A stretch of DNA of 64,000 nt from assembly GCA_029851415.1 (NCBI GenBank), contig CM056743.1:2976001-3040000 (forward strand). The letters run 5' to 3'. Below are positions 12,158 through 24,058 of the stretch, one piece after another. Numbering within the stretch: the first letter of the stretch is position 1; every line of letters starts with the position of its first letter. The notes beneath the pieces were generated by a model that was not told the DNA's origin, did not search any database, and saw only the letters and a list, made by a program, of their open reading frames with translations. A program made the position numbers and the translations under genes. Source of the stretch: Eretmocerus hayati (taxonomy: Eukaryota; Arthropoda; Insecta; Hymenoptera; Aphelinidae).

Positions 12158-13125
12158 TAACACGGCAGTGGCGCGCGGAACCCGACATTTCGCCTCTAAA
12201 ATTGATCTCACGGACAAACGATTCAAGCTACAGTCTTGAGGTTTTGGGGTTTTCATTTGGCCATCAGATAATTTGAAGAAAACTGACTAAGGCCAACGTA
12301 ATCTCGCGTTTAAGGGTCGCACTAGTAGGGCACGGAACTGGCCGAAAAATTCAGCAAAACTGAATTTTTACCGAAAAGTACTCCGCAAAGTGTGAAAATC
12401 CATTTTTTTTCGAAATTGTGAGGCATGGAAAAGTTGCGCCTGACGATTTCTTTAAAGAATAAGTTGGTGCGGAAAAGTCTAGGATGAGGCAAATTCACTT
12501 TCATCGAGGAAAACTGAGGGGGTACAATTTCAAGTAAAACTGCGCCACAAAATGTATGTGCTCCGCGCACATGCAAAAATTGGTCCTTGGGCTCTGCAAT
12601 GGAATTTGCGCTCAATAGCATTGTATTTGATAACTCTGACCACCCGAATCTGAAACGAGCCTCGTTGCGGCGCTTTACGCTCACAAAGTCCGACAAAAAG
12701 GGAAACCACAACGCACGGAACTGACATTTTGACCCCTTTTCCGATGATAATTTTTTTGGGTGGCCCTGGATCGCCAAACCAATGATTGCGCCAAAAAAGC
12801 ACCAAAAATACGTCGAAAATGACCTGTACGAATTTTTTCCCGAGCGTTTTAAGGGTTCGTACAAGCAGGCACACATTATTTCAAAGTTTCCACAGAACTA
12901 CTCATATACATTACCTGCCGACGATCGATCCTCTGAAAGCCTTGCACTGATGGTCTCTCTCTCTTTTCCAGTCAATCGTCGTAGCTTGGCTGAATGTCAA
13001 GGTCCCCGGCTCTCTGCCAACTCGTCTTTTAATGTTATCCTCAAAGGTTGAATAATCATCGCTATGAACTCGCTGTATGCTTACCTTTTTTCAGCTTATA
13101 AAACTGTATCAGAGGTTAAAGGCTA
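12158..13125. other. Intron stretch with overlapping minus-strand open frames
   Basis: A 184-codon frame (12322-12876, minus) and a second overlapping frame (12530-12874, minus) are open across the same DNA, and neither has recognisable motifs. Simultaneous openness of two frames suggests a stop-poor repeat remnant rather than a gene. Confidence 0.4.
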
Positions 13126-13617
13126 CCCATGTAAAACATACGATTCCATGAACATATATGATCATGGAATCCGAGGATTGCATGGTCATATATGATCATA
13201 CGTAAAACTGCTCTAAACATTTTATTTTTATTCCAAAAAGTTGTGATATATTGATTCAAACCTATTCTAATATCAATACGTCACGATACTGATCATTACA
13301 CTACTGAAAAAAATCTTTCCAGGAGTCGGTCTCGAGTTCCCAAAAACTGACATTTTCGACGAAAAATGATATTTGATGTGAATTTTTTCTCTTCAGTACT
13401 TCAATTATTCAAAACCTGAGAATGACTTCGGGAAAAAATTTTCTGAGTAATATTCGATCATCACCGTGAAGTACTGATGTTGTAAATTGGTATATCACAC
13501 GTTTCCGTAATGAAAAGGACCAATTTCGAAACCAATTTTATTTATGATCATATATGACCATGGAATCCACGGATTCCATGATCATATACGTTCATGGAAT
13601 CTTATGTTCTAGATGGG
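13126..13617. mobile_element. 492-bp TA-flanked MITE with 75-nt ends
   Basis: Arms 13126-13200 and 13543-13617 are inverted copies with few differences. Each is flanked by TA (13124-13125 and 13618-13619). The ends start CCCATGTAAAAC (left) and CCCATCTAGAAC (right, read inward). Each arm also contains a smaller palindrome built from GATTCCATGA and GATCATGGAATC. No protein is encoded. Confidence 0.8.
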
Positions 13618-14561
13618 TAATCCTAGAATGGAGTTCAGTTTTTGTAGGATAAGTATAGTTTGAATTATTTATGATGTATGTGTGTTCTTCTCCGGAGTTG
13701 CAGTGCAGATTTTCCGCATAAACATCAGCTTGGTATGAAGATGCGTTTAGCGAGGTATTCGTGTACATTTTACGTAAGTAGGCGGAGGAGCGACTTCTTA
13801 TCTATTACTTTGACATGATGTAGCAACGAGGTATATGCTACGAGAAAATGTCGTAGTTCCGCAGTATACAGCATCACGTATTGCCGCTTGTCGTCTTCTT
13901 ATCGCATGAACCCCCAAAGGATCCAGTAATGCATACTGATTGTGAGTAGTGGGAGAGAGCTCAGGGCTTGTACTTTGTCGACATCCGTCACTCGAGATAT
14001 CTGTCAGATTTTCCTAAAGATAGTCCCCTGACTCTGTTGAGTTTGATTTTAAACTTATCGTGCGCCATTGACATCTTATGGTAATACATGCTAAACATCA
14101 TATAGATAATAACCCTAGAATTGAGTCGAGCTTGCAGAAGAACAACTGGTGGTAGCATACGTACAAAACACCAAAAAATCTAAAATCTAGGGTCTGACTA
14201 AAATTAATCGAGTGTCGAATTCATTGGGCCATCTGAAAGTTATCCCATGTGTTTCAAAATTTAGGAGTTTATGCTCTGTGCCATCAAAAGTAACTTCGAA
14301 TCAATTTTGAATCCTTAGATTAATTTTTGTGTCCTTTCATGACCATATGGATTCAAAAAATTCAACATTTAAGTAGAATATCTGCGTTTTTCTGGTACAT
14401 CGTACAAGTCCTACGATGTACAGGCCCTACAAAAAAATTCGCATCGGTTTTGAGTAGGCGAAAAAAACTCCAGTGCCACGCTGCAATTTCCTTGGTTACA
14501 ATCTATCTGACCGTCTCAGAATTATTCACCATCAATGGAATCGTGGTAGAAGAGGACGATT
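13618..14561. other. Intron stretch, nothing recognised
   Basis: AT-rich intronic sequence between two inverted-repeat elements. No coding or RNA signal was seen. Confidence 0.5.
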
Positions 14562-15493
14562 TTTGGGCATGAACGATAGATGGCACATCCAATAATCGAA
14601 TTTGATAAGACAGAATGTTGCCAGTTTTTTGTCGTCCTTGAGCTTCAATATGATAAAATTTATTGTTTAGACATTCGGGCGCGGTAAAATTTCCCAACAA
14701 ATAATTACGTTGTATTCAGTTTTCCGCTACAAATCTGAAAATATCGATTTTTCGGGAAAACTCTACGTGTATATTTTTGTAGATTTTGAAAAGTTTTACG
14801 TAATCGATCTCCACTTTTTCCCCTCGCAAATTGCATCCTTGCGAAATTATTGTTGATAAAAATTATTATTGAAATTATTCAAATAAATTCGCTAAAATCG
14901 TTCATGACGGGTTCAAACTATTCTTTCAAGATAATTGACTCAGTTTTGAACAAAAAAGGTCTCGTGGTATTTTTTCCTAAGTTTGATCGTTTTCGAGTAA
15001 TAAAAATAACCAATTTAGCGACTTCCAACCCTAAATGCCGTCTTTCATGAATGCCTACAAAGTTGCAAGTCGCGAAATTGGCTATTTCCATCACTCGAAA
15101 ACGATTGAACTTGAGAAAAAATACCAAGAAACTTTTTTTGTTCTAAATTAACTCAACCATATCAGAACGATAGCTTGAACTCGTTATGAACGATTTTAGC
15201 GAATTTATTTGAACAAATTCGATTACAACTTTGACCAACACAATAACTTTGAAGGGATGCAATTTGCGAGAAGAAAAGTAGGAATCAATTATGTAGATCT
15301 TTTCAAGATCTGCAGAAATTTACTCGTTGAGTTTTCCTGAAAACCTGATATTCTTAGACTTATAGTGAAAAAACTGAATCAAACGTCAAAAAGGCACAGT
15401 TTCTGTTGTTAATCGATACCGCGTTCGAATTTTTAAACAACAATTCTTATTAACATCGATTATTGGATGTGCCACCTATCGTTCGAGCCCAAA
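14562..15493. mobile_element. About 930-bp foldback element (long inverted arms)
   Basis: The outer ends share GATGGCACATCCAATAATCG (14578-14597) and its inverse near 15457-15476. The inverse relation continues inward: TTTTGAACAAAAAA, CTCGCAAATTGCATCC, GATCGTTTTCGAGTAAT and AATTCGCTAAAATCGTTCAT each recur in inverted form in the other half. The turning point lies near 15035-15045, so the whole element is one diverged palindrome with arms of about 450 nt. No clear target duplication was seen, so the limits are good to a few bases only. Confidence 0.75.
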
Positions 15494-15600
15494 GTTGACC
15501 TACTTTACCTACTTAGAGAGTCGACGGGAAATTTCCTGTGTGATGCACAACTTACTCGATCTGACCACTAAAGCTCCTGAATTTTGAGGTTACCTGAAGG

Positions 15601-15745
15601 CAGGCGCGGATCCAGGAGGAGGTGGGCCGATAGGGGCGACCACCCCCCTCCCCTCCAAAAAAAATATTGCACGGGGAACATAGGAGCGCGTCTGGAAAAT
15701 TTCGCAAATCGCCCCATCCAAGATCGGACCCTGGATCCGCCACTG
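15601..15745. mobile_element. 145-bp hAT-type MITE
   Basis: An exact 8-bp duplication, CCTGAAGG, lies at 15593-15600 and 15746-15753. The ends are CAGGCGCGGATCCAGG and the inverse of CCTGGATCCGCCACTG, differing at two positions. An 8-bp duplication with ends starting CAG is diagnostic of hAT elements. The interior has a C-rich run near 15642-15655. It is non-coding; short overlapping frames across it are artefacts. Confidence 0.92.
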
Positions 15746-16177
15746 CCTGAAGGTCCCAAAGCTTCTTACCGTCATCGGTGTATCTTGAAGTTCTATACAC
15801 CTTCATGGAACATCACCGACAATCGTGTACCAGTTTCGAACTCGCTGAGTGATTCTTGCAACACTCACGACTATCAAAATATTTCAATCTTACACAATCA
15901 AGTCAGAGCCAAGTTTTGACCTTGATTTTTTTGTATCGAGAACTCAACTGATCATTTGATCAAGTTCGAAGTTTTGTTCGACCATCTCCGTGATCATGAT
16001 TCCTATTACCCAAAGAGAATCCACAAGTATCGATGTATGAGATTATTCTCCTCTAGTTGAAAAACATAAAAACTTCCAACCGTTGCAAAAATTCACACTA
16101 GCTCATTCCTTGTGATGATATGGGAGTCAGCATCGGTGACTCAACTGTGTACTGACATGAGTCACGCGAACAGTTAA

Positions 16178-16424
16178 CACGTTATCTGCGGTGGGGCCCA
16201 CCGGTGGGTCCCGCGATTCATCACTTTTCAATCTCCACCAGCCCATGATGATTCGAAAAATATTCCCAATAAAAATTTTTCGAGGGGATTTACTTTGCCT
16301 ATAGGACGTAAATTAAGGAGCCAAGAAAGAGTTTGCTCTCATCCAGAAACATATTCTCCAGAATATGAGAGTCCAGTTCATGACCGGAATAGAATTACGA
16401 AAAATCGTCCCCGCAGCGAACATG
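16178..16424. mobile_element. 247-bp piggyBac-type MITE, copy 1
   Basis: Flanked by TTAA (16174-16177 and 16425-16428), the target site of piggyBac elements. The ends read CACGTTATCTGCGGTGGGG and, from the right inward, CATGTTCGCTGCGGGGACG. Next to the left end is the palindrome CCCACCGGTGGG. A related copy in the other orientation lies at 60310-60539. Confidence 0.85.
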
Positions 16425-16428
16425 TTAA

Positions 16429-18320
16429 AAATGATTTGTTTGATATAACAAGACCTCATTTCTTTTGAAATGAGAAATTGTTCAGTTTTTGTATCAGGAA
16501 AATCTCCTTCAAAACAAAGTACAATCGGATATCGTGAAAGTATTCCGGCAACATTAATTTGAGGAGTATCCTTTCAAGGAAGGAATCCAGGTCAATAACG
16601 CGATATTGTCTTCTCAAGCAAACCGTAATTCTATGCTTAGTAAAATACCTCAGCATCTCCCGGGACGCCGCCGCACAATAATACGCGCCACCCCGAGCTT
16701 CCAATCTACAAAATTACACAAAGTTCAAGAAGTGAGCCTGCATTTAACAGCTGTTATAAAATTACTAGCTTCAACGTCAGAAACCAGAAGCTCCCACATC
16801 CTCTACTTTAGCAGGAGTCACAAGTCCCTAATGAATTTTCCTTTATAAGTACACACCTTCATCTATAAAATTTAATGCAAGCTCATTACTCTAATTTTGA
16901 GTTTCCATTTTAATTGATAATAAAATTTTCGTCTGGCGCAAAGAGGGTCTTACCTCAAGGCGAATTATATATCATTGGCCTGAAAAGCAGCTTTCAAGAG
17001 CACGTGCATCCCAATGGGAGTCTTACCGCACTGAGTGAAGTAGATACTTAATTGGCGCCTCGTCTGAATTCGCGTAATTCGGCTTTCGTCGTCGTGGTAG
17101 AGCTGTCTCGTGATGTGTCTAGTGTCTTATACCCTCATGGAGGGAAATGTGAGGGAAATGCACTTTACGCGTGTTACAGTACGACGTTACATGCATCTGC
17201 GGCTCTCATCACCGGATGTGGATGAGAATGAGTCTCTACATGGTTTAATTGCCCCTAGGAATTTCGGAGACGGATGCAAACGAGATGATGTTTGTTACAC
17301 ACAGATGATCGAAAAATTGATCTCTCTACCCATCTTCTCTTCACTGTATAATGATGAATCGCATGTATGTGAGTTTTTAGCTTCTGCTCATACTTCTGAA
17401 GCACCCCGCGAATCTACTCGCATATTTCAAGACTATCACTGGAAAATTTGGCGAAACTTGAGCGTTTTTTTCATCGCTTCGCGCTGAAAAAAACGCTTAA
17501 GTTAGACTTCAGGTACCTCCAAAATTATCATTTTTTCTGCATTTTCTTATACTCTGATAACCGCTACGGCTTCAATCATGGTACGATCTTGATAATAAAG
17601 ATTCCTTACGATGCGCAATTACATGCTCTTTAATAATACCCAAGTCACAAAATTTTGCGATTTTTTTCTGGCTGTACTTACAAAAATTCTCGAGGTGTCA
17701 ATCTTTTTTAAGCCGATAGTAGTTATAGGACCCGTGAGTCGTATGCTGGTTCAAAAATCCCTTCAAGATTTTGACGCGTACGTTTCTGGTCCTACTGTAT
17801 CAAATTGAGCCCAGCAAGTGATGATTTTGAAGGGAAGGGAATCGGTCACCGATTGGAGACTGATTTTGGTCCAAAATCTATGCATATACGCAGAAAATTC
17901 ATATGTAACAAATCGTGGCTAAGGCTCTGTAGTTTCATTCTATCGATTGTTGCTTTTCTGGGCATCAATGTGAATTTCGGCCATTGAAATTAGTTTGGAT
18001 AGATAAAATCATCTTCCCTTCTTATTCTACAGTTCAAGTGCTCCAGATCAATTTTGGCAGGAGACATTCTGAAAAAATTAGATAAGACATCAAATAAAAG
18101 CAGTTCCAGGGACGTACTAGAAAGATGCGCGTGTGCTGGAAACACGAATCGATGAAATTTGCGTTCAAGATAAATCCTTAGTTACATAATCGTGAAACTT
18201 CGTCGATCGTTGTTCGCTGATTTTTTATGACCAACCACAGCATTCGATTGGGGTGTGAACACTTTCCTGAGTATCAAAGTGACTTCACGTTCTGAAGGTT
18301 CGTTTGTTCGTCACATAGAG
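16429..18320. other. Intron stretch before the LINE
   Basis: No gene is recognised. The only clear structure is a short perfect-type hairpin at 17455-17503. The frame at 17110-17487 (125 codons) has no recognisable features. Confidence 0.45.
17455..17503. repeat. Short hairpin (19-nt arms, 11-nt loop)
   Basis: AACTTGAGCGTTTTTTTCA is followed, after TCGCTTCGCGC, by its inverse with one mismatch. It could be a tiny hairpin element or a structured intronic RNA. Nothing else marks it. Confidence 0.6.
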
Positions 18321-18521
18321 AGCAGTCGCATAACCTATACCGCTTGCATGGGCAATTTGCTTCTTCCATATCTTTGGGCCGTGAAAGCCATCAGTAGCAG
18401 CGAAGCACAGAATAAAAAAAGAGGAGGGGTAACTGTATCCTATTTCTTTGCTTTTTCTGTAAAATTATTCTAACTTCCAATCTTTCTTTCTCTCATCAAA
18501 TCAAATCTATAATCATTCAAC

Positions 18522-20150
18522 ATGGCTTGCGCCGCTGAGATTTCAGACGACGAAATGGATGATTTCATGGGGTTTGAAACCGCAAATTCTCAAAATCACT
18601 TGAATAATGATTATGAAATGATCACAGATAACGATTCAGCCGGGAAAATCAATCCAAAAGGCATTTTAAAAAATGGTAAAAGGACATCCCCGGATGACGA
18701 AATCCAGAAAAATCTAACCTCGTCAAAAAACAAAAAACTCTCGAATATTGATTCTCCTGGTCAACATGGAATTTTCTTGAACGATTCCCAACCTTTTGAA
18801 AAACAAGACAACTCAAACATGAACTCATTAATTTCAAATCATAATACAAACTTTGAATCTAATGGTACTGAAAAAAATTCTGATCTTTACAACAGTAATT
18901 CCAATCTTTCACAGATCTCTGGCACCTCTGCTTTAACCCAATCTGAGACCACGGACTTTTTCCCGAGAATCAATTTCAAAATGTCGCATTTCATGAAACA
19001 CCATAGACCTCCCTTTACTGTACATGTATCTCCTATCAGAAATGATGTAAAATCTATTCTGTCATCTAAGGTTGGGAGTCTTCTAATTCAAAGTTATCCT
19101 AATAATATCAATGAAATTTATCAAATCAACAAAAGAAAAATTGGCATCTCAATTCCAGATAGGAAAACTGCCAACTCTTTACTCGATGATCATGTATTCC
19201 CAGATAATGGTCTCAACGCAGTCATTCCTCTTCATCTGATCACCACTGATGCAATCGTCAAAGGTGTACCACTTGAAATTTCAACTCAGCAGATTGTACA
19301 ATTAGCTCATGCGGATGGTAATGCTATCATCCTCTCTGCAAGAAGGTTGAACAAAAAAACAGTTAACTCATCAAACAAAACTTTCAATTATACTCCTTCG
19401 ACTACTATTCTTGTCACTTTTGATTCATACGTTATGCCTAGATCTATTCGCATCAACTATGTGAGATACAATACTGAACGGTATAAACCTTCTCCAAAAC
19501 AGTGCTATAAATGTTACAAGTTTGGACATCTAAAAAAAAATTGTAAAGCTAAGGCCATATGCATCCACTGTGGTGGGTTAGATCATTATTCAATACTTCA
19601 CTGTCCTAAATCTTCTGATCCACCATGTTGCAGTAACTGCAAAGGCGAACATGAACCAACTGACTTCAAGTGTCCTGTCAAAATACACCAATATCAGATT
19701 TATGATTATGCCTTCAAAAACTTCATTACATTAGATGAAGCTAGAGAAATATTCAGACAACAAGGTCATCAAAATCTGAACTTGAACAACTTTCCCCCAC
19801 TTCAAGGACATTTTCACCAACATAGAGGCCTCAATATCCTCACTTCAGCAACTTATCGACAACAACAACAGCACTCTAAAACTCACAGAACCACATCTAC
19901 AATAACATCACCACATCAGGTAAGCCCATCTGAATTTGACCTGAGTTCTCTTGCAACAAGTATAGATAGTTGCCTTCATTCTCACAACAATAATGATCAA
20001 TCTGTTAGTATGCTCTTGAACTTTGCCAAATTAATAGTAGACACTGTTATTAAAAATCAATCAAAAAATACAACACCTAATCCCACTGACAACATTCCAT
20101 CTGAACAAAACTGCAATCCTCTCTTGAATTTAACCTCTCAATCTAAATAA
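18522..20150 (+). CDS. LINE ORF1: Gag-like nucleic-acid-binding protein with three zinc knuckles
   Basis: 542 residues, intact, with a good context at the first ATG. Residues 1-150 are hydrophilic and Asn/Ser-rich, with an acidic start. The middle (about 155-325) resembles the RNA-recognition-type core of insect LINE ORF1 proteins (PPFTVHVSPIRNDVKSILSS, GVPLEISTQQIVQLA). Three cysteine-histidine knuckles follow: C328-x2-C-x4-H-x4-C341, C347-x2-C-x4-H-x5-C361, and C370-x2-C-x3-H-x6-C384. The tail is Gln/His/Ser-rich. In this family the protein coats the element RNA and forms the transposition particle. The stop is 17 nt before the ORF2 start, and ORF2 is in a different frame, so ORF2 is probably reached by reinitiation. 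Codon use is strongly A/T-ending. Confidence 0.93.
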   Translation: MACAAEISDDEMDDFMGFETANSQNHLNNDYEMITDNDSAGKINPKGILKNGKRTSPDDEIQKNLTSSKNKKLSNIDSPGQHGIFLNDSQPFEKQDNSNMNSLISNHNTNFESNGTEKNSDLYNSNSNLSQISGTSALTQSETTDFFPRINFKMSHFMKHHRPPFTVHVSPIRNDVKSILSSKVGSLLIQSYPNNINEIYQINKRKIGISIPDRKTANSLLDDHVFPDNGLNAVIPLHLITTDAIVKGVPLEISTQQIVQLAHADGNAIILSARRLNKKTVNSSNKTFNYTPSTTILVTFDSYVMPRSIRINYVRYNTERYKPSPKQCYKCYKFGHLKKNCKAKAICIHCGGLDHYSILHCPKSSDPPCCSNCKGEHEPTDFKCPVKIHQYQIYDYAFKNFITLDEAREIFRQQGHQNLNLNNFPPLQGHFHQHRGLNILTSATYRQQQQHSKTHRTTSTITSPHQVSPSEFDLSSLATSIDSCLHSHNNNDQSVSMLLNFAKLIVDTVIKNQSKNTTPNPTDNIPSEQNCNPLLNLTSQSK

Positions 20151-20167
20151 CTCCTTATTGTTACTAT

Positions 20168-23100
20168 ATGAATAATAATATTACTAATTTATTTAACAAA
20201 AAATTGAAAATTTGTCAGTGGAATATTAATGGATTTGCAAACAAAAAACATGAAGTCCTAAATTTATCTCATGATGTGGATATTTTTGTTATCATAGAAT
20301 CTTTTTTAAAACCTAACTCTAAATTCAAATTCAAAAAAAATTTTGCACTTGTAAGAAATGACAGGCTAACTAATAACAAAGGCGGTTTATGCATCTGTTT
20401 GAAAAAAAATGTCACTTTTCAAAAATTACCTAGCTTTATTGACATACCTGATATTTTTGAGACTCTGAATGTTATAATCTTTCCCAACAGCAATAAACCA
20501 ATTTTAATCTCTGCTGTTTACAGGCCCCCAAGTAGGCCTCCCCATCAAAATTTTGACCCAGAAATTTTTTCCCAATTTCTTGGAAGAACTGAAAATTTCA
20601 TCCAACACAAAAACATGAGCGCAATCATTTTAGGAGACTTCAATTGCCACCATTACTCTTGGAATTCAAACAGTGAACAAGACTACTTGGGCCTAGAACT
20701 ATTCAACGCAGTCAATGACTCAGATTTTATTATACTAAATAATGGTTCTAGAACTTATTTTAATCATAATTTTAACAAAATATCTGCAATAGATTTGTCA
20801 ATTATCTCTTCAAATCTTGCTCCTACAACAAAATGGTCAGTCCACTCAAGCACTCTCTCGAGTGATCACTTTCCTATTTTTATTGAACTGATTTTAGATA
20901 CAAACCAACACAATGCTTCTCAAAATAATATTTCACATTGCATTAGCACGAAAAATATAGACTGGGAGAAATTCAAAAAAAATTTAATATCTTTTGAAAC
21001 CACTTCTAATGATGACAATTTCAAGGATCTCTCTGTTCAAGATCAATATGAATATATTTTAAACTCTATATTTCAAGCTCTGGATAATTCAAGAAATGAT
21101 ACACATAAAACACCTCGGCATGGTTATCAAAATCATTCAAATAGAAATAGAACACAACTTTTCACATCAAAAAGGAAATATTCTGATACTCCTTGGTGGG
21201 ATGATAATTGCCAAAAATTAGTGGATGATAGAGAAAACTCTCTTGCAGATGCCTTAGAAAACTTCTGTATTGACAAATGGATTCTTTATAAAAAAACTAA
21301 TGCAAAAGTTAAAAGAGAATTAAAGAAAACAAAGGTGAAGAAATTCCGAGAATTCACTGAAACCTTAAACTGCAAAACACCTCTGGATTATGTCTGGTCA
21401 GTAGTTAAAAAATTTAAACATGGAATCTTGAATGATCAAATTCAATACTCTAATGATATTAATTATCTGAACTCATGTGATTCTTTCATCAGAGAATTTT
21501 GTAACTTACCTTCATACGATTACATCCCTCCAAAAGAAGATGAGTTGTGTAATAATCCCAATCATATCAATCTTGATAACTCATATATTGACGCTCCCTT
21601 TACTAAACAAGAAATGATATTCGCTATCAATAGTCTGAAAACCAATAGCTCTCCTGGTCTGGACAAAATTAATAATGAAATATTACAAAATATCCCATCA
21701 TGTATAGTGGATAAAATCCTGACTATGTTCAACAAAATATTCAATACTAATGAATTTCCTTCTGAATGGAAAAAATTTTTAATTACATTGATACCAAAGG
21801 GATCAAGTGGCAAAGTTAGACCTATTGCTCTCGCTTCGTGTTTGTTAAAATGCCTGGAGAAAATGGTTTATTTCAGGGTAAATTTTTATCTTGAAAATAA
21901 CAATCTTCTTTCACCTACACAATTTGGTTTCCGCAGAAAAAAATCCTGTCATGATTGTTTGGCTATACTAACTACTAATATTTATAATGCTTTCCTGGAA
22001 AATGAGTACATAGTTATTCTATTTCTAGATGTCAAAGGGGCATTTGATTCTGTCGATCCCAATATTTTGATGCAAGATTTACTTGATCTCAATATTCCTT
22101 TCAAAACAAGAATGTTCATTTTCAATCTTCTGACTAACAGAAGCCTAATCTTCAAAGTCGGAAACAGCCCTAAAGGACCCTTCCCATTGTTCGTCGGCTT
22201 GCCACAAGGTTGTGTTGGTAGTCCCACTAATTTCAATATTTACTCTAAAGACGCATCAAAATGTATGGAACCTAATTGTCATTTACTACAATTTGCGGAT
22301 GACAATGTCATTTTTTGTTCCAGCAAGAGTTTGCCTGAAGCCATCAATTCAGTTCAAAAAAGCGTAGATAACTTGTCTGACTACTTTTTAAACAGAAAAC
22401 TCATTTTATCTGCCATCAAAACTAATCTCTTGATCATGTCAAAAAAAATCTTTGACAAAAATGAATTTAATATAAGAATCTATGATAGTTTGATCAAACC
22501 AACAGACAAAGCAACATACTTAGGTGTTATTTTTGATGATAAAATGACATGGGCACCTCATGGTGAATATATAATTTCTAAATGCTCAAAAATCAATAAT
22601 GTAATAAAATTCTTGAGAGGAACTTGGTGGGGAAGTCATCCCCAAGTTCTATTGAATATATACAAAGGACTGATTAGGGGTGTATCTGATTATGCATCAT
22701 TTATATACAGTTTCAAAGACTACAAGCAAGAACTCTCCTTTAATCGAATACAGTATAAATCTCTAAGACTTGCACTTGGGTATAGGCAAAGCACTCCAAT
22801 TCGTGTAATTCATGCTGAGTCATGTGAACCACCCTTACACCTTAGAAGCTTGAATCTTGCCCACAGGTATACCTTGAAACTTTTCTCACAAACTAATCAT
22901 CCATTAATATTGGATCTACATAGACTTCTGCTTAATACCCAAATGAATAACAAATATGGAATAAAGAAGAAATTTTCTCTCCTAAGTGCGTATGGGGAAT
23001 TAGTTCATATGAAATACTTAATCTACAAATCTGATATTACACCTCCGTTCAATTATGATCTACAATCCATTTTTTACCAACCTTCTTCTGATATCAAATC

Positions 23101-24058
23101 AGGAACAGTAATTAAGAATTCTAGATGTCCAAATGATGCTTTCAGAAACATATTCAAAACACAGTTATCCAATCACTTTAATCTTTTTACTGACGGGTCT
23201 AAACTATCTGAAAACTCTAACGGTGGATATGCAATTTATTCTGATGATTGGGAAAAAGAACTCATAATCCAGAAGAAAATGTCTGGATATGCTTCCATAT
23301 TCTCCCTTGAAGCCTCAGCCTTGAAACATGCCATTCAATTCAGCAGAGATAACCAACTGAGCCCCACTGTGATCTACACAGATTCCCTCAGTGTTTTGAA
23401 ATCTTTAACTTCAAACCCTTTCAAGAAAGATATCTCCTTTTTATCTTTGGAAATTAAAAAATTGTTATTTAAAGCTCACTCAGAAGGACTGTCTATCCAT
23501 CTAGTATGGATTCCATCACACCATGGGATTACTGAGAATGAAAGAGTTGATTTCCTGGCCAAAAATGCATGCAGATATGGTGAAAATTCTGACATCCAGA
23601 TTCCGCACACAGATTTACACCAGTACATAAATCAGAAATCATCTACTAAATTCTTCAGTTTCTTAAATAACTTCCGTAAAAATACTGGTCATTATTACTT
23701 CAATAACTTTTTTTTGAAAAAGCTGAAACCATGGTTCCGGAAATGCAACAGTTCAAGAAGACTCATTGTTACCATGAATAGAATAAGATCTAATCACTAC
23801 TCTCTCAATCATAGCATGCATAGAAAGAATATTGTCAATAATGAGTTTTGTTCATTTTGCCCTGAGGTGCCAGAAGATATTAATCATGTCCTCTGGGAAT
23901 GCCCACAATACTCATCTGAAAGAATAACCTTGATCAAGTGTCTTAAAAATGCTGAAATCAATGAACCTTTCTCGGCTGAATCCATTTGTAAATTCCCAAA
24001 CAGTTTGGGAAGTCATCTCATTTTCAATTTTTTAAAAGCATGTTCACTTTTCATATGA
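20168..24058 (+). CDS. LINE ORF2: endonuclease, reverse transcriptase, RNase H polyprotein
   Basis: 1296 residues without a break. The AP-type endonuclease is at the N-terminus, with the WNING motif (18-22), E44, GDFN (156-159) and SDH (232-234); it nicks the target. The reverse transcriptase lies at about 485-760, with RPIALAS, FLDVKGAFD (Asp621), GLPQGCVGSP and FADD (709-712, catalytic Asp pair). RNase H is at about 1005-1135, with the full acidic set D1009, E1048, D1072 and D1128. A C-terminal C-x2-C-x8-H-x4-C (C1228, C1231, H1240, C1245) may bind RNA. FADD replaces the commoner YADD, a tolerated change. All catalytic residues I can check are present, so this copy could encode active protein that primes reverse transcription at nicked target DNA. 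Assignment to the I-like group rests on RNase H plus the terminal CCHC. Confidence 0.96.
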   Translation: MNNNITNLFNKKLKICQWNINGFANKKHEVLNLSHDVDIFVIIESFLKPNSKFKFKKNFALVRNDRLTNNKGGLCICLKKNVTFQKLPSFIDIPDIFETLNVIIFPNSNKPILISAVYRPPSRPPHQNFDPEIFSQFLGRTENFIQHKNMSAIILGDFNCHHYSWNSNSEQDYLGLELFNAVNDSDFIILNNGSRTYFNHNFNKISAIDLSIISSNLAPTTKWSVHSSTLSSDHFPIFIELILDTNQHNASQNNISHCISTKNIDWEKFKKNLISFETTSNDDNFKDLSVQDQYEYILNSIFQALDNSRNDTHKTPRHGYQNHSNRNRTQLFTSKRKYSDTPWWDDNCQKLVDDRENSLADALENFCIDKWILYKKTNAKVKRELKKTKVKKFREFTETLNCKTPLDYVWSVVKKFKHGILNDQIQYSNDINYLNSCDSFIREFCNLPSYDYIPPKEDELCNNPNHINLDNSYIDAPFTKQEMIFAINSLKTNSSPGLDKINNEILQNIPSCIVDKILTMFNKIFNTNEFPSEWKKFLITLIPKGSSGKVRPIALASCLLKCLEKMVYFRVNFYLENNNLLSPTQFGFRRKKSCHDCLAILTTNIYNAFLENEYIVILFLDVKGAFDSVDPNILMQDLLDLNIPFKTRMFIFNLLTNRSLIFKVGNSPKGPFPLFVGLPQGCVGSPTNFNIYSKDASKCMEPNCHLLQFADDNVIFCSSKSLPEAINSVQKSVDNLSDYFLNRKLILSAIKTNLLIMSKKIFDKNEFNIRIYDSLIKPTDKATYLGVIFDDKMTWAPHGEYIISKCSKINNVIKFLRGTWWGSHPQVLLNIYKGLIRGVSDYASFIYSFKDYKQELSFNRIQYKSLRLALGYRQSTPIRVIHAESCEPPLHLRSLNLAHRYTLKLFSQTNHPLILDLHRLLLNTQMNNKYGIKKKFSLLSAYGELVHMKYLIYKSDITPPFNYDLQSIFYQPSSDIKSGTVIKNSRCPNDAFRNIFKTQLSNHFNLFTDGSKLSENSNGGYAIYSDDWEKELIIQKKMSGYASIFSLEASALKHAIQFSRDNQLSPTVIYTDSLSVLKSLTSNPFKKDISFLSLEIKKLLFKAHSEGLSIHLVWIPSHHGITENERVDFLAKNACRYGENSDIQIPHTDLHQYINQKSSTKFFSFLNNFRKNTGHYYFNNFFLKKLKPWFRKCNSSRRLIVTMNRIRSNHYSLNHSMHRKNIVNNEFCSFCPEVPEDINHVLWECPQYSSERITLIKCLKNAEINEPFSAESICKFPNSLGSHLIFNFLKACSLFI

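Noticed and set aside
12322..12876. 184-codon minus-strand frame
   Set aside because: A second frame is open over the same DNA, and there are no motifs, no splice or start context and no neighbouring coding signals. More likely a repeat remnant.
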